Assembly (NCBI RefSeq): GCF_001953885.1
Contig: NZ_MQUS01000005.1
Location: 186,001-250,000 of the forward strand
Direction: 5' to 3'
Source of the DNA: Streptomyces sp. IMTB 2501
GTDB lineage: Bacteria; Actinomycetota; Actinomycetes; Streptomycetales; Streptomycetaceae
DNA: 64,000 nucleotides
Part shown: positions 1 to 7,611 of the stretch, in pieces
Layout: each line of letters starts with the position of its first letter
Numbering within the stretch: position 1 is the first letter of the stretch
Notes under the pieces: generated by a model
Told to the model about the DNA's origin: nothing
What the model saw: only the letters and a program-made list of their open reading frames with translations
Databases searched by the model: none
Made by a program: the position numbers and the translations under genes

Positions 1-335
1 GTGATCGCGTCGGCGACGACGAGCGAGCCGATGGGCGCGTCAGGCTGGAAGCCACCGCCGATCCCGGCGCAGACGACCAGGTCGTAGGGGGCGCCGTCGA
101 GGGCGGCGGCGGTCAGTGCGGTGGCGGTGGAGGCGGCGGCGCGGGCCGGGCCGACACCGGCGGCGAGCAGGTCCCAGCCGGTGGCGGTACGGCACAGCGG
201 TGCGCCGGGGAGCCGTACCTCGGTCACGGCGCCGGGGAACGCCCGTGCCACCGCGTCCCGTTCGGGCGGGACCGCGGTGGCCAGGAGAATGCGGACGGAG
301 GGCGTGATCAGGCCTTCTTCAGCTTGAACGACCAC
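1..335 (-). CDS. mqnB: Futalosine hydrolase MqnB (N-terminal part; gene runs off the left edge)
   Basis: MqnB removes hypoxanthine from futalosine in the futalosine route to menaquinone. The visible N-terminal ~110 residues read RILLATAVPPERDAVARAF, then LLAAGVGPARAAASTATAL and VVCAGIGGGFQPDAPIGSL. This is the nucleoside-phosphorylase-like fold of the MTA/SAH nucleosidase family in the form seen in MqnB. No ATG is available. The best start is the GTG at 335-333, which lies inside the preceding lipoprotein gene (28-bp overlap), so translation is probably coupled to it. A CTG at 311 is a less likely start. Family assignment is from recall of the Streptomyces protein and is fairly sure; the start is less sure. 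Confidence 0.8.
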   Translation of the reverse strand, partial: MVVQAEEGLITPSVRILLATAVPPERDAVARAFPGAVTEVRLPGAPLCRTATGWDLLAAGVGPARAAASTATALTAAALDGAPYDLVVCAGIGGGFQPDAPIGSLVVADAI

Positions 336-805
336 ATGCCCTGGTTGGACTTGTCGCCCATGCGGATCGTGACCGTGTTGGTGTCGCCCTGGGTGCCGTA
401 CTGCTGGTTGAAGAACGCGCTGCCCGGGATGGTGCGGTAGGTCTTCTTGCTGACGTCGGTGAACTGCTGGCCGTTCACCAGGAGGAACCAGCCGGCGTCC
501 GCGATCTTCGGGTCGACACCGATTCGGACCGTCTCGTCCTGGTCGACCTTGATGGACTTGGACTTGTCGACGTTCTTGATGCAGTTCGTCAGCGACTTGG
601 CGTCCAGCGCGTTGCCGTCGTTGTAGCACATGGCCTCGGAGTTGACCGAGCTCGTGCCGACGGAGACCGTCGCGACGGGCGTCGGCTTCTCACAGGCCGT
701 CAGGACGAGCAGTCCGGCGGTAACGGCGCCGGCGGCGGCGACGGCGCGGCGGCGTCGCACAGCACGTGGTACATCAGCGGCTTCGCCGCGGGGCAGCGTG
801 GTCAT
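308..805 (-). CDS. DUF2771-type secreted lipoprotein
   Basis: 165 aa. Twin-arginine-like basic start (RRRR), a hydrophobic stretch, then the lipobox LTAC with Cys at about residue 38 show a lipid-anchored extracellular protein. The mature part is about 125 residues, hydrophilic, with two further Cys (in AMCYNDGNA and TNCIKNV) that could form a disulfide. It fits the DUF2771 family that accompanies futalosine hydrolase in Streptomyces; its function is unknown. It overlaps mqnB and is probably co-transcribed with it. The next minus-strand gene upstream is an MFS gene beyond a 0.67-kb gap filled by repeats. Confidence 0.75.
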   Translation of the reverse strand: MTTLPRGEAADVPRAVRRRRAVAAAGAVTAGLLVLTACEKPTPVATVSVGTSSVNSEAMCYNDGNALDAKSLTNCIKNVDKSKSIKVDQDETVRIGVDPKIADAGWFLLVNGQQFTDVSKKTYRTIPGSAFFNQQYGTQGDTNTVTIRMGDKSNQGMWSFKLKKA

Positions 806-904
806 GGCCGAAGGCTATCGGGCGCCCGGAGCCGTCCGCCCACGTGGGGTGCGGCGTGCCCGGTTCGTTACGCCAGCCGTGCCCGCGTCCGGGAAAACGT
901 GTCC

Positions 905-1480
905 GGTTCGTTACGCCAGGCCAAGCCAGGCCACCGCCGAGCCGACCGGGATGCCTGGGTTGGCGGGGATGCCGGGTTGGCCGGGGCGCCTGGGGCGGTG
1001 TGACGCCGGGTTGGCCGGGGCGCCGGGGTCGGCGGGATGTCGGGTTGGTCGGGATGCCGGGTTGGCCGGGGCGCCGGGGTTGGCGGGGTGTCGGGGTTGG
1101 CGGGGCGCCCGGGTCGGCGGGGTCGGCGGGGATGCCGGGTCGGTCGGGATGCCGGGGTCGGCAGGGCACCAGGTCGGCGGGGATGCCGGGGTTGGTCGGG
1201 ATGCTGGGTCGGTCGGGATGCCGGGGTCGGCAGGGCACCCGGTTGGCTCGGATGCCGGGGTCGGCAGGGGGCCGGGTCGGTCGGGATGTCGCGTTGGCGG
1301 GGATGCCGGGGTCGGTCGGGGTGCCGAGGTCGGCGGGGCGCCAGGTTGGTCGGGATGCCGGGGTCGGCAAGGATGCCGGGTTGGCCGGGGCGCCTGGGGC
1401 GCCTGGGGCGGTGTGACGCCGGGTTGGCCGGGGTGTCGGGTTGGTCGGGGTGTCGGGTTCGGTCGGGGAGGCAGGTTCGT
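905..1480. repeat. G-rich minisatellite of degenerate 17-18 bp units
   Basis: The 674-bp gap 806-1479 holds no credible gene. From about 905 the + strand is a run of degenerate 17-18 bp units, consensus close to GGTYGGTCGGGATGCCGG, alternating GGATGCC, GGCGCC and GGTGTC cores, roughly 30 copies. It is strongly strand-asymmetric: G-rich on +, C-rich on -. Units such as GGGTTGGTCGGG give many runs of G. Long open frames cross it in several frames on both strands, as expected of a near-triplet repeat, and none shows coding character. It lies between the end of the MFS gene and the start of the DUF2771 gene, both on the minus strand. Confidence 0.85.
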
Positions 1481-2886
1481 CAGGCCACGCGCGGGTGGGC
1501 GCGGCCGCCGTGGCGGGCCGAGGCGAGCAGGCCCTTCAGCGTGGTCAGCCAGCCGACGGCCACGAACGCCGCGCCGATCAGCAGGCCGACGGTCCCGTTG
1601 AGCGGCAGCACGATGCCGACGGCGCCGCCGAACACCCACGCCATCTGCAGCAGCGTCTCCGAGCGGGCGAACGCCGAGGTGCGCACCAGCTCCGGCACGT
1701 CCCGCTGGATCAGCGCGTCCAGCGCCAGCTTGGCCAGCGCCTGGGCGAACCCGGCGACGGCGGCCAGACAGGCCACCAGGAACGCCCCGAAGAACAGGGC
1801 GGCGACGATCGCCGTACCGAGCACCACCGCGACGACCGTCACGATGATGATCTCCGGGGCGCGTGATCTCAGCCAGGCCCCGACCGCCGTGCCCAGCGCG
1901 TTGCCCACCCCGGCGGCGACACCCACGATCCCGAGCGAGACCGCCGCGCTCTCCCCGGTCAGCGGATGCTCGCGCAGCAGGAAGGCCAGGAAGAAGATCA
2001 GGAAGCCGGACAGACAGCGCAGGGCCGCGTTGGCGCCGAGCGCGTGAGTGACGGCGGGCCCCACGGTCCGTAGCCCCGGCCGCCTCACCTGCTCCTTCCG
2101 CCGCTGCGACCCGTGCAGATGCTGCTCGTCGGCCGCGAGCAGTGCCCTGTCCTCGCCCTTGGCCGAGTCCACCTTGGGCGGCAGGGAGAACGACAGGAGC
2201 GTTCCCCCGACGAAGATCACGAAAGCGCCGTACAGCGGCCAGGGATCGCCGGCCTTGTGCAGCCCGGCCGCGACCGGCGCGGCGACACCGGTGGCCAGCA
2301 GCCCGGCCAGGGTGACCCGCGAGTTGGCCTTCACCAGCGAGAACCGGGGCGGCAGCAGCCGCGGTACGACCGCGCTGCGGACCACCCCGTACGCCTTCGA
2401 CGCGACCAGCACCCCCAGCGCGGCGGGATACAGCTCCAGGCCGCCGCTCGCCACGGCGCCCGAGATCACGAGTGCGAGCAGGGCACGGGCCAGCATGGCC
2501 GCGGCCATCGCGGCGCGCCGCCCGTGCGGCAGCCGGTCGAGCAGGGGGCCGATCACGGGCGCGAGGACGGTGAAGGGCGCCATCGTGATGGCGAGGTACA
2601 GCGCGACCCGGCCGCGCGCCTCGTCCGTCGGCACCGAGAAGAACACCGTGGAGGCGAGCGCCACGGTGATCATGACATCGCCTGCGCCGTTCACCGCGTG
2701 CAGCTCGATCAGCTTGCCCAGCCCCGACTCGCCCGCGCCATGCGCGTGCGTGGCCTTGCGGATGCCCCGCGCGGTCCCGGTGACCGGAAAGTGCAGGGCA
2801 CGCCCGACGGAGCGGACGGCGCCGCCGACCCGGCTCGTACCGCCACCCCGAACACCACGCCTGTCCGCGGTCACCACGTGCTTCAT
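1480..2886 (-). CDS. MFS transporter (unknown substrate)
   Basis: About 468 aa. After a basic, glycine-rich N-terminus of ~65 residues come alternating hydrophobic segments (VMITVALASTVFFSV, ALYLAITMAPFTVLAPVIGPLL, GVLVASKAYGVV, LSGFLIFFLAFLL, IIIVTVVAVVLGTAIVAALFFGAFL, GAVGIVLPLNGTVGLLIGAAFV) typical of a 12-helix major facilitator. The loop after helix 2 carries PLLDRLPHGRRAA, close to the MFS loop 2-3 motif. Start: the ATG at 2886 begins MKHVVTADRR; the open frame runs further up to 3312 but that part is low-quality sequence. Substrate cannot be read from the sequence. Its 3' end meets the G-rich minisatellite, with no obvious terminator between. Confidence 0.85.
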   Translation of the reverse strand: MKHVVTADRRGVRGGGTSRVGGAVRSVGRALHFPVTGTARGIRKATHAHGAGESGLGKLIELHAVNGAGDVMITVALASTVFFSVPTDEARGRVALYLAITMAPFTVLAPVIGPLLDRLPHGRRAAMAAAMLARALLALVISGAVASGGLELYPAALGVLVASKAYGVVRSAVVPRLLPPRFSLVKANSRVTLAGLLATGVAAPVAAGLHKAGDPWPLYGAFVIFVGGTLLSFSLPPKVDSAKGEDRALLAADEQHLHGSQRRKEQVRRPGLRTVGPAVTHALGANAALRCLSGFLIFFLAFLLREHPLTGESAAVSLGIVGVAAGVGNALGTAVGAWLRSRAPEIIIVTVVAVVLGTAIVAALFFGAFLVACLAAVAGFAQALAKLALDALIQRDVPELVRTSAFARSETLLQMAWVFGGAVGIVLPLNGTVGLLIGAAFVAVGWLTTLKGLLASARHGGRAHPRVA

Positions 2887-3145
2887 AGTGCCCCGAGAAG
2901 GCGGTGGATAGTGCGGTACGGCACGTACGTCATGGGTGCGCGGGTGCGAGAGAATGCCGAGTGGCGGTGACGAATCTCGTTCGGTGTAGCGTGCGTATCT
3001 CAGCCATAACGCAGAATGGATGGCAGAGGTGCGCCCGAGCGCGATCGGGAGCAGACGTCGATGCGGCCCCAAGGTCCGCTCCGTCCGCTTCACCGCTTTC
3101 AGGCAGCCGCACTCGACGAGACGGCGTAGGAGAGAAGCGATACCT

Positions 3146-4072
3146 GTGAGCGCAGCGACAACGCGAAGCCGCACCCCCGACCGTCTGTGCGCCGAGGCGG
3201 TCGATCTCGCCCGCGGTGCCGCCGAGGAGGCCGCCGCGCCCGGCGTGGTCGGCGAGCATGCCGGCCTGGTGTCCGAGGGCGACCGCGTTGTGACGCACTT
3301 CTTCGAGTGCAAGGAGCCGGGTTACCGCGGCTGGCGCTGGGCGGTGACCGTGGCCCGCGCCTCCCGCGCCAAGATCGTCACGCTCGACGAGGTGGTCCTC
3401 CTCCCCGGCCCCGACGCCCTGCTCGCCCCCGAGTGGGTCCCGTGGAGCGAGCGGTTGCGCCCCGGCGACCTCGGCCCCGGTGATCTGCTCCCCACCGACC
3501 AGGAGGACCTGCGCCTGGAGCCCGGCTACAGCGGCGAGGAGGAGCCGCTGCCGACCTCGGCGGTCTCGCACGAGATGGCGGAGCTGGCGGAGGCGGAGGA
3601 CGCCGACGTCACCCCGGGCGCCCCGGCCGCCCAGCCCATGGTCCCCTCCCGGGGCTCGATCGCCTCCGTCGCCGAGGAACTGGGCATGCGCCGCGCCAGG
3701 GTGCTGTCCCGCTACGGCCTCCATGTCGCGGCGGACCGCTGGGAGGAGTCGTACGGCCCCAAGACCGCGATGGCCCAGGCCGCCCCGGCGACCTGTCTGA
3801 CCTGTGGCTTCCTGAGCCCCATCGGCGGCTCCCTCGGCCAGGCCTTCGGCGTGTGCGCCAACGAGTTCTCCCCGGCCGACGGCCGGGTGGTCTCCCTGGC
3901 CTACGGCTGCGGCGGTCACTCGGAGGCCGCGGTCATGCCGAAGCCCCCGCAGCCGGCCCAGCCGGTCATCGACGAGACGCGGGTCGACCCCTTCCCCCTC
4001 CGCCCCGCCCGCGGCGCGGGCTCGGTCCCGGAGGCGGGCGACGAGGAGACCGCGGAACTGGGGCACTCGTAG
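3146..4072 (+). CDS. DUF3027 family protein with possible zinc site
   Basis: 308 aa from GTG 3146, preceded at 12 bp by AGGAGAG. The sequence HFFECKEPGYRGWRWAVTVAR and EVVLLPGPDALLAPEWVPW are the conserved DUF3027 blocks of actinobacteria. The second half holds SRYGLHVAADRWEESYGP and a Cys cluster: Cys217-x2-Cys220, Cys237 and Cys255-x2-His258, which could bind a metal (inference). An acidic linker (EEEPLP..AELAEAEDADV) joins the halves. Function unknown. It is transcribed divergently from the MFS gene across a 259-bp spacer, and converges on a Uma2 gene. Confidence 0.8.
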   Translation: MSAATTRSRTPDRLCAEAVDLARGAAEEAAAPGVVGEHAGLVSEGDRVVTHFFECKEPGYRGWRWAVTVARASRAKIVTLDEVVLLPGPDALLAPEWVPWSERLRPGDLGPGDLLPTDQEDLRLEPGYSGEEEPLPTSAVSHEMAELAEAEDADVTPGAPAAQPMVPSRGSIASVAEELGMRRARVLSRYGLHVAADRWEESYGPKTAMAQAAPATCLTCGFLSPIGGSLGQAFGVCANEFSPADGRVVSLAYGCGGHSEAAVMPKPPQPAQPVIDETRVDPFPLRPARGAGSVPEAGDEETAELGHS

Positions 4073-4085
4073 TCGGCCACTCCAA

Positions 4086-4125
4086 AGCGACCGGCGACTG
4101 TCAACAGCGACCGGCGACTGTCAAC
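4086..4125. repeat. Perfect tandem duplication of a 20-bp unit
   Basis: The unit AGCGACCGGCGACTGTCAAC occurs twice head to tail (4086-4105 and 4106-4125). The second copy includes the complement of the TGA stop (4121-4123) of the Uma2 gene. Duplicating one unit here lengthens only the intergenic tail between two convergent genes. Confidence 0.95.
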
Positions 4126-4747
4126 GCTCGGATTGTGTGCCGCTCTGGTCCTTCTGGTCCTTGTAGAGCGGCAGGTTGTCCGTGGAGATCGTCCAGTCGC
4201 CGATCGTGACGTCCTCGCCGTAGACGAAGTCCTTGCGGGTCGCGTAGCGCGGACCGCCGGGGGTGGAGTGGATGTCGGTGAGGACGGCTCCGGTGCCGGT
4301 GCGGGGGTCGAAGACCGCGTAGACGGGGATACCCATGAGGGGGTAGTCGCGCATCTTGGTGACCCAGTCGTTGTCGGGGTTGGACTTGGAGACCACTTCG
4401 ATGGCGGCAATGAGCGCGTGAGGGTCGATGGAGCCCTCGACGTCGAGGTCGGTCCACGCGATCACCATCACGTCGGGATGGCGCATGATGCCCTCTGGCT
4501 CGTCTTCCACATCGGGTGTACCGGTGTGGGCCAGCAACTCGTCCGGCATGATCCGTTCCAGACGGCGGCTGACGTGTGCTGCCGTGACCTCATGGGGCCC
4601 TCCCGGCGACATCATGTCGTGAACGATCCCTTCCTTGGTGATCTCGAACTTCCCGGGCAGGGCGTCGTCCATGGACTGAACGAAGTCCCGCAGGGTCCGG
4701 TACAGGTGGGAGCTGCCCTGCCGTGCGTTGTCCGGGGCGATGGTCAT
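4121..4747 (-). CDS. Uma2 family (DUF820) restriction-endonuclease-fold protein
   Basis: 208 aa from ATG 4747, with GAGGAG about 10 bp upstream. The PD-(D/E)xK-like core is visible: HPDVMVIAW supplies the Asp, IAAIEVVSKSNPDND the Glu-x-Val pair, followed by KMRDYPLMGIPVYAVFDPR, the usual third block. Uma2 proteins are abundant in Streptomyces and cyanobacteria; their substrate and role are not established and they are usually solitary rather than part of a restriction system. No methylase is nearby. A second, divergent member lies at 27181-27771. Confidence 0.85.
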   Translation of the reverse strand: MTIAPDNARQGSSHLYRTLRDFVQSMDDALPGKFEITKEGIVHDMMSPGGPHEVTAAHVSRRLERIMPDELLAHTGTPDVEDEPEGIMRHPDVMVIAWTDLDVEGSIDPHALIAAIEVVSKSNPDNDWVTKMRDYPLMGIPVYAVFDPRTGTGAVLTDIHSTPGGPRYATRKDFVYGEDVTIGDWTISTDNLPLYKDQKDQSGTQSER

Positions 4748-4799
4748 GGCGCTCGCTCCTCGTCGTCTGTGCCCAGGGGCAAGGATCGTCACGTTCATG

Positions 4800-5654
4800 C
4801 TAGGCGGGCGCCGGGAGACCGGATCGGCAGGCGAGGCACAGGCCGGGCTCGGGTGAGCGGAAGGCGCGGTCACAGCCTTCGCAGTTCCGGAGGGGGTGCC
4901 GGACCGTAGGCGGAGGTGCCGGGGCACGGAACGGGGGCAGAGGAGGCAGCTGCTCCGCCAGGCGGTGGGCCAGCAAGGCTGCCGGGCGGCACAGGGGCTC
5001 GGCTGGCAGGCCCGTGGTCAGGGCCCGGCGTACGGCCGTGGGCGTCACGTCCCGTTCCAGCCAGGCGGCGACGCCGGGCGCCAGGTGGGCCGTGTCGCGG
5101 ACCGAGAGCAGGAGGCGGGAGTCGTGGCGGCGGAGGTCCGCGAGGAGGTCCGTGGCCTGCTGGATCAGGGCCGGGGAGGGGCAGGCCGGGCGCGGTAAGG
5201 GCGGGAGTGCCTTGCGGGGCGCCTTCTTCGGCCGCGCGGGCTTGGGCGCATGGTTGTCGGTACGGCGGCCCGGCTGGTTGCAGGAGACCGTGCGCGTGAC
5301 GATACGGCCGCCGGGTCCGCGTTGGCGCTCGCGGCGCAGATAGCCGTACGTCTCCAGCTCCCGCAGGGCCGCCGCGATACGGGTCGCGCCCTCGGGGAAG
5401 CGGGCGGTGAGGGTCTTGATGTCGACGCGGGCGCCGGGCGGGAGGGACTGGATGTGCACGCCGAGCCCGATGGCGAGCGCCGACATTTTCGGGTGCTGGG
5501 CCAGGTGGTTGCCGACCACCGTGAAGTGGGAGGTGTGCCGGGCGTTGTCGTGGATCAGGCCGCCGGAGCCGGATTCACACCGCCGGTTCGGGTGGTTGTT
5601 GGCGACAATGCGGGACTGGGCGTGCACGGGCGCGCTAGGGTTCTGGGCATCCAT
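4800..5654 (-). CDS. Winged-helix DNA-binding protein with C-terminal zinc ribbon
   Basis: 284 aa, start ATG 5654. Residues about 40-110 (FTVVGNHLAQHPKMSALAIGL, then TLTARFPEGATRIAAALRELETYGYLRRER) form a winged helix-turn-helix of the kind annotated as helix-turn-helix domain protein in Streptomyces. A basic Pro/Lys linker follows, then a helical middle part, and a C-terminal CEGCDRAF...CLACRSG, two CxxC pairs that should form a zinc ribbon. The combination suggests a transcription regulator or replication-initiator-like protein. It is followed 53 bp on by the Uma2 gene on the same strand. Confidence 0.75.
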   Translation of the reverse strand: MDAQNPSAPVHAQSRIVANNHPNRRCESGSGGLIHDNARHTSHFTVVGNHLAQHPKMSALAIGLGVHIQSLPPGARVDIKTLTARFPEGATRIAAALRELETYGYLRRERQRGPGGRIVTRTVSCNQPGRRTDNHAPKPARPKKAPRKALPPLPRPACPSPALIQQATDLLADLRRHDSRLLLSVRDTAHLAPGVAAWLERDVTPTAVRRALTTGLPAEPLCRPAALLAHRLAEQLPPLPPFRAPAPPPTVRHPLRNCEGCDRAFRSPEPGLCLACRSGLPAPA

Positions 5655-5793
5655 CGGGAAGGGTTCGTCTTCCTAGGTGGTCAGGCCCTCGATCGGGATC
5701 GCTACTCCCGGCCGGGGGCCGTCGCTTTTCTGCGGTGGTCGCGCCGAGCGTAGAGCGCGGAACCAGGCACCACGCCAGCCGAGTTGGCGATGT

Positions 5794-6318
5794 TCACCCT
5801 CGTGAGTGAGTTTGCGCCGTGGGCGGGAGGGGTGGGGCTTGGTGAGGTGTTTTCTCCCTCGTGGTCCTTTGGCAAAGAGCGCCCCTTGGACCGCAGCACG
5901 GGTTTCCGCGTTGCGGTGGCAGAGCGACCTCGGCCCACACCGTCTTGCGCGGCGTCCGCCCCGGCGCGGTGCCCCAGCGGTCGGCCAGCGCCTCGACGAG
6001 GAGCAGCCCGCGCCCTGAGTCGGCGTCAGGGGCGGGTCGTCCGGTCCGGGGGAGTCGGTCACCCCTCGTGTCGGTCACCTCGATACGGAGGGTGTCGGCG
6101 ACGACGTAGAGGGTCAGCCGGAAATCCCGTCCCGCCACCCGCCCGTGCGTGGCGGCGTTGGCCGCCAGTTCGGCGACGATCAGCTCCGCCGGGTCCAACG
6201 GGAAGCCCCAGGTGCGGAGTTGTTCCGTGGCGAGCAGACGGGCGAGGCGGGCGCCGCGTGGCGTGGCGGACAGCTGCGCGGTGAAGTTCGGGATGGGGGT
6301 GGAGATTTGCTGGTTCAC
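5794..6318 (-). CDS. Anti-sigma-type ATP-binding protein (HATPase, RsbW/SpoIIAB-like)
   Basis: 174 aa from GTG 6318. N box ELAANAATHG (Asn54), G1 DTRGDRLP and G2 ADSGRGLLLVEALADRWG are the GHKL ATP-binding motifs of SpoIIAB/RsbW-type kinases. The C-terminal 35 residues are basic and probably disordered. It stands divergent to the XRE-DUF5753/DUF397 pair, the arrangement of the whiJ/abaA-like modules of Streptomyces, where such a protein is taken to act as an anti-sigma partner (family knowledge; not demonstrated here). No clear Shine-Dalgarno precedes the GTG. Confidence 0.85.
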   Translation of the reverse strand: MNQQISTPIPNFTAQLSATPRGARLARLLATEQLRTWGFPLDPAELIVAELAANAATHGRVAGRDFRLTLYVVADTLRIEVTDTRGDRLPRTGRPAPDADSGRGLLLVEALADRWGTAPGRTPRKTVWAEVALPPQRGNPCCGPRGALCQRTTREKTPHQAPPLPPTAQTHSRG

Positions 6319-6429
6319 ATCACCGAGGGTGGCTGGGCGTGCGTACCGTGAACAGTGACGGAGTCGATACGTAGAGTGACTGTCTGAGTCTGTCCGGTCG
6401 TGTCCGGACTGTCGGGGCGGAGGTGTGCT

Positions 6430-7275
6430 GTGAACGAGGAAGAAGAGCCGGGCTGGGAGGTCGACCCGGACGACGAGTGGGGGCTCGCCGTTCTCGCGAC
6501 GGTGGGGCGCCAGTTGAGGCTTAGGCGGGAGGCCGTGGGCATGCGCGCGGCCGACTTCGCCAAGGTCATCGGCTATAGCGAGGACATGGTCTATAAGGCG
6601 GAGGGCGGCAAGCGGATCCCTCGGCCCGAGTACCTGGACAAGGCGGACAGGGTCTTGAAGGCGGGCGGATTGATCGCCGCGATGAAGGAGGACGTGGAGA
6701 AGGTCCGGTATCCGAAGAAGGTTCGGGCGCTGGCGGGGCTGGAGGCGAAGGCGGTTGAGCTTCAGCTCTACGATCCGCTGAGCGTGCACGGGCTGTTGCA
6801 GACACCCGAGTACACCCGCGCGCTGCTCCTGATGCGGCGCCCTTCGTACAGCGACCAAGAAGTGGAGCGGTTCCTCGCCGCACGTGTAGCCCGTAAGGCC
6901 GTCTTCGAGCGGGACCCGGCGCCCGAGATCAGCTTCGTCCTGGAGGAGACGACGTTGCGACGACCGCTCGGCGGAAGGGCAGTACTGCACCGCCAGCTGG
7001 AACACATGCTTGAGGCGGGCGAATTGCGCAACGTCGAGCTTCAGGTAATGCCGATGGACCGCGAGGAGCACGCCGGAGTGGACGGGAGCATTGAGGTGCT
7101 GAAGTTCTCAGACGGCTCGGCGATCGGGCGTTCGCCCGCAGTTGCCAACGGCCGACCGGTCGACGAGCCCAGGCAGCTTCGTATCCTTGAGCTGCGGTAC
7201 GGCATCATCCGGGCTCAGGCGCTCACTCCCCGTGAGTCGGCGTCCTTTATCAAGCAACTGCTGGGGGCAACATGA
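6430..7275 (+). CDS. WhiJ-like XRE regulator with DUF5753 domain
   Basis: 281 aa. Start GTG 6430 is preceded by GGAGGT with 6-bp spacing, better than the in-frame ATG at 6400. Residues ~20-70 (VGRQLRLRREAVGMRAADFAKVIG..VYKAEGGKRIP) are an XRE helix-turn-helix; residues ~100-275 are DUF5753 (GLLQTPEYTRALL, RKAVFERDPAPEISFVLEE, LRNVELQVMP). It shares a 4-bp ATGA overlap with the DUF397 gene, so the two are translationally coupled. Such pairs are thought to work as DNA-binding protein plus small antagonist during development. Confidence 0.92.
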   Translation: MNEEEEPGWEVDPDDEWGLAVLATVGRQLRLRREAVGMRAADFAKVIGYSEDMVYKAEGGKRIPRPEYLDKADRVLKAGGLIAAMKEDVEKVRYPKKVRALAGLEAKAVELQLYDPLSVHGLLQTPEYTRALLLMRRPSYSDQEVERFLAARVARKAVFERDPAPEISFVLEETTLRRPLGGRAVLHRQLEHMLEAGELRNVELQVMPMDREEHAGVDGSIEVLKFSDGSAIGRSPAVANGRPVDEPRQLRILELRYGIIRAQALTPRESASFIKQLLGAT

Positions 7276-7472
7276 TCCGCTGGTTCAAGAGCAGCTACAG
7301 CAGCGGCAGCGAAGGCGACTCCTGCGTCGAAGTTGCCCTGCACTGGGACATGGCCCCCACGCCCACCCCCGCCACCATCCACATCCGCGACTCCAAGCAA
7401 TCCGACGGCCCCCGTCTCCACGTCGCCCCCGGCGCCTGGACGGAGTTCCTGGGCTACGCCGCCGGGCACTGA
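7272..7472 (+). CDS. DUF397 small protein, partner of the upstream XRE regulator
   Basis: 66 aa. MIRWFKSSYSSGSEGDSCVEVA, IHIRDSK and the final AWTEFLGYAAG are the family signature (W-x-K-S-S-Y-S, C-V-E-V-A, I-x-V/I-R-D-S-K, W-x-x-F). Start ATG overlaps the stop of the regulator (ATGA, 7272-7275). The family includes BldB-like and AbaA-OrfD-like proteins that partner WhiJ-type regulators. It is longer than its paralogue at 22288 through an insert after CVEVA (LHWDMAPTPTP). Confidence 0.92.
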   Translation: MIRWFKSSYSSGSEGDSCVEVALHWDMAPTPTPATIHIRDSKQSDGPRLHVAPGAWTEFLGYAAGH

Positions 7473-7611
7473 GTACAGATAACAGGCTGGACGGATGAAC
7501 CGCACTGCTCCATAAGGGGGCCCGCGCCCAGTCGTTGAGCCCCGCAGGGACCCCGCTCCTCGATCATCGCCGCGTCGGCGCACGGCCGGCCTTGAGGCGA
7601 GGAGCGGCTCA

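Noticed and set aside
630..1639. Long overlapping open frames in all directions across the G-rich repeat, encoding Gly/Arg/Cys or Pro/Thr/Arg repeats.
   Set aside because: A tandem repeat with unit near a multiple of three and few stops opens all frames. None has a start with a ribosome site, a conserved domain or normal codon bias.
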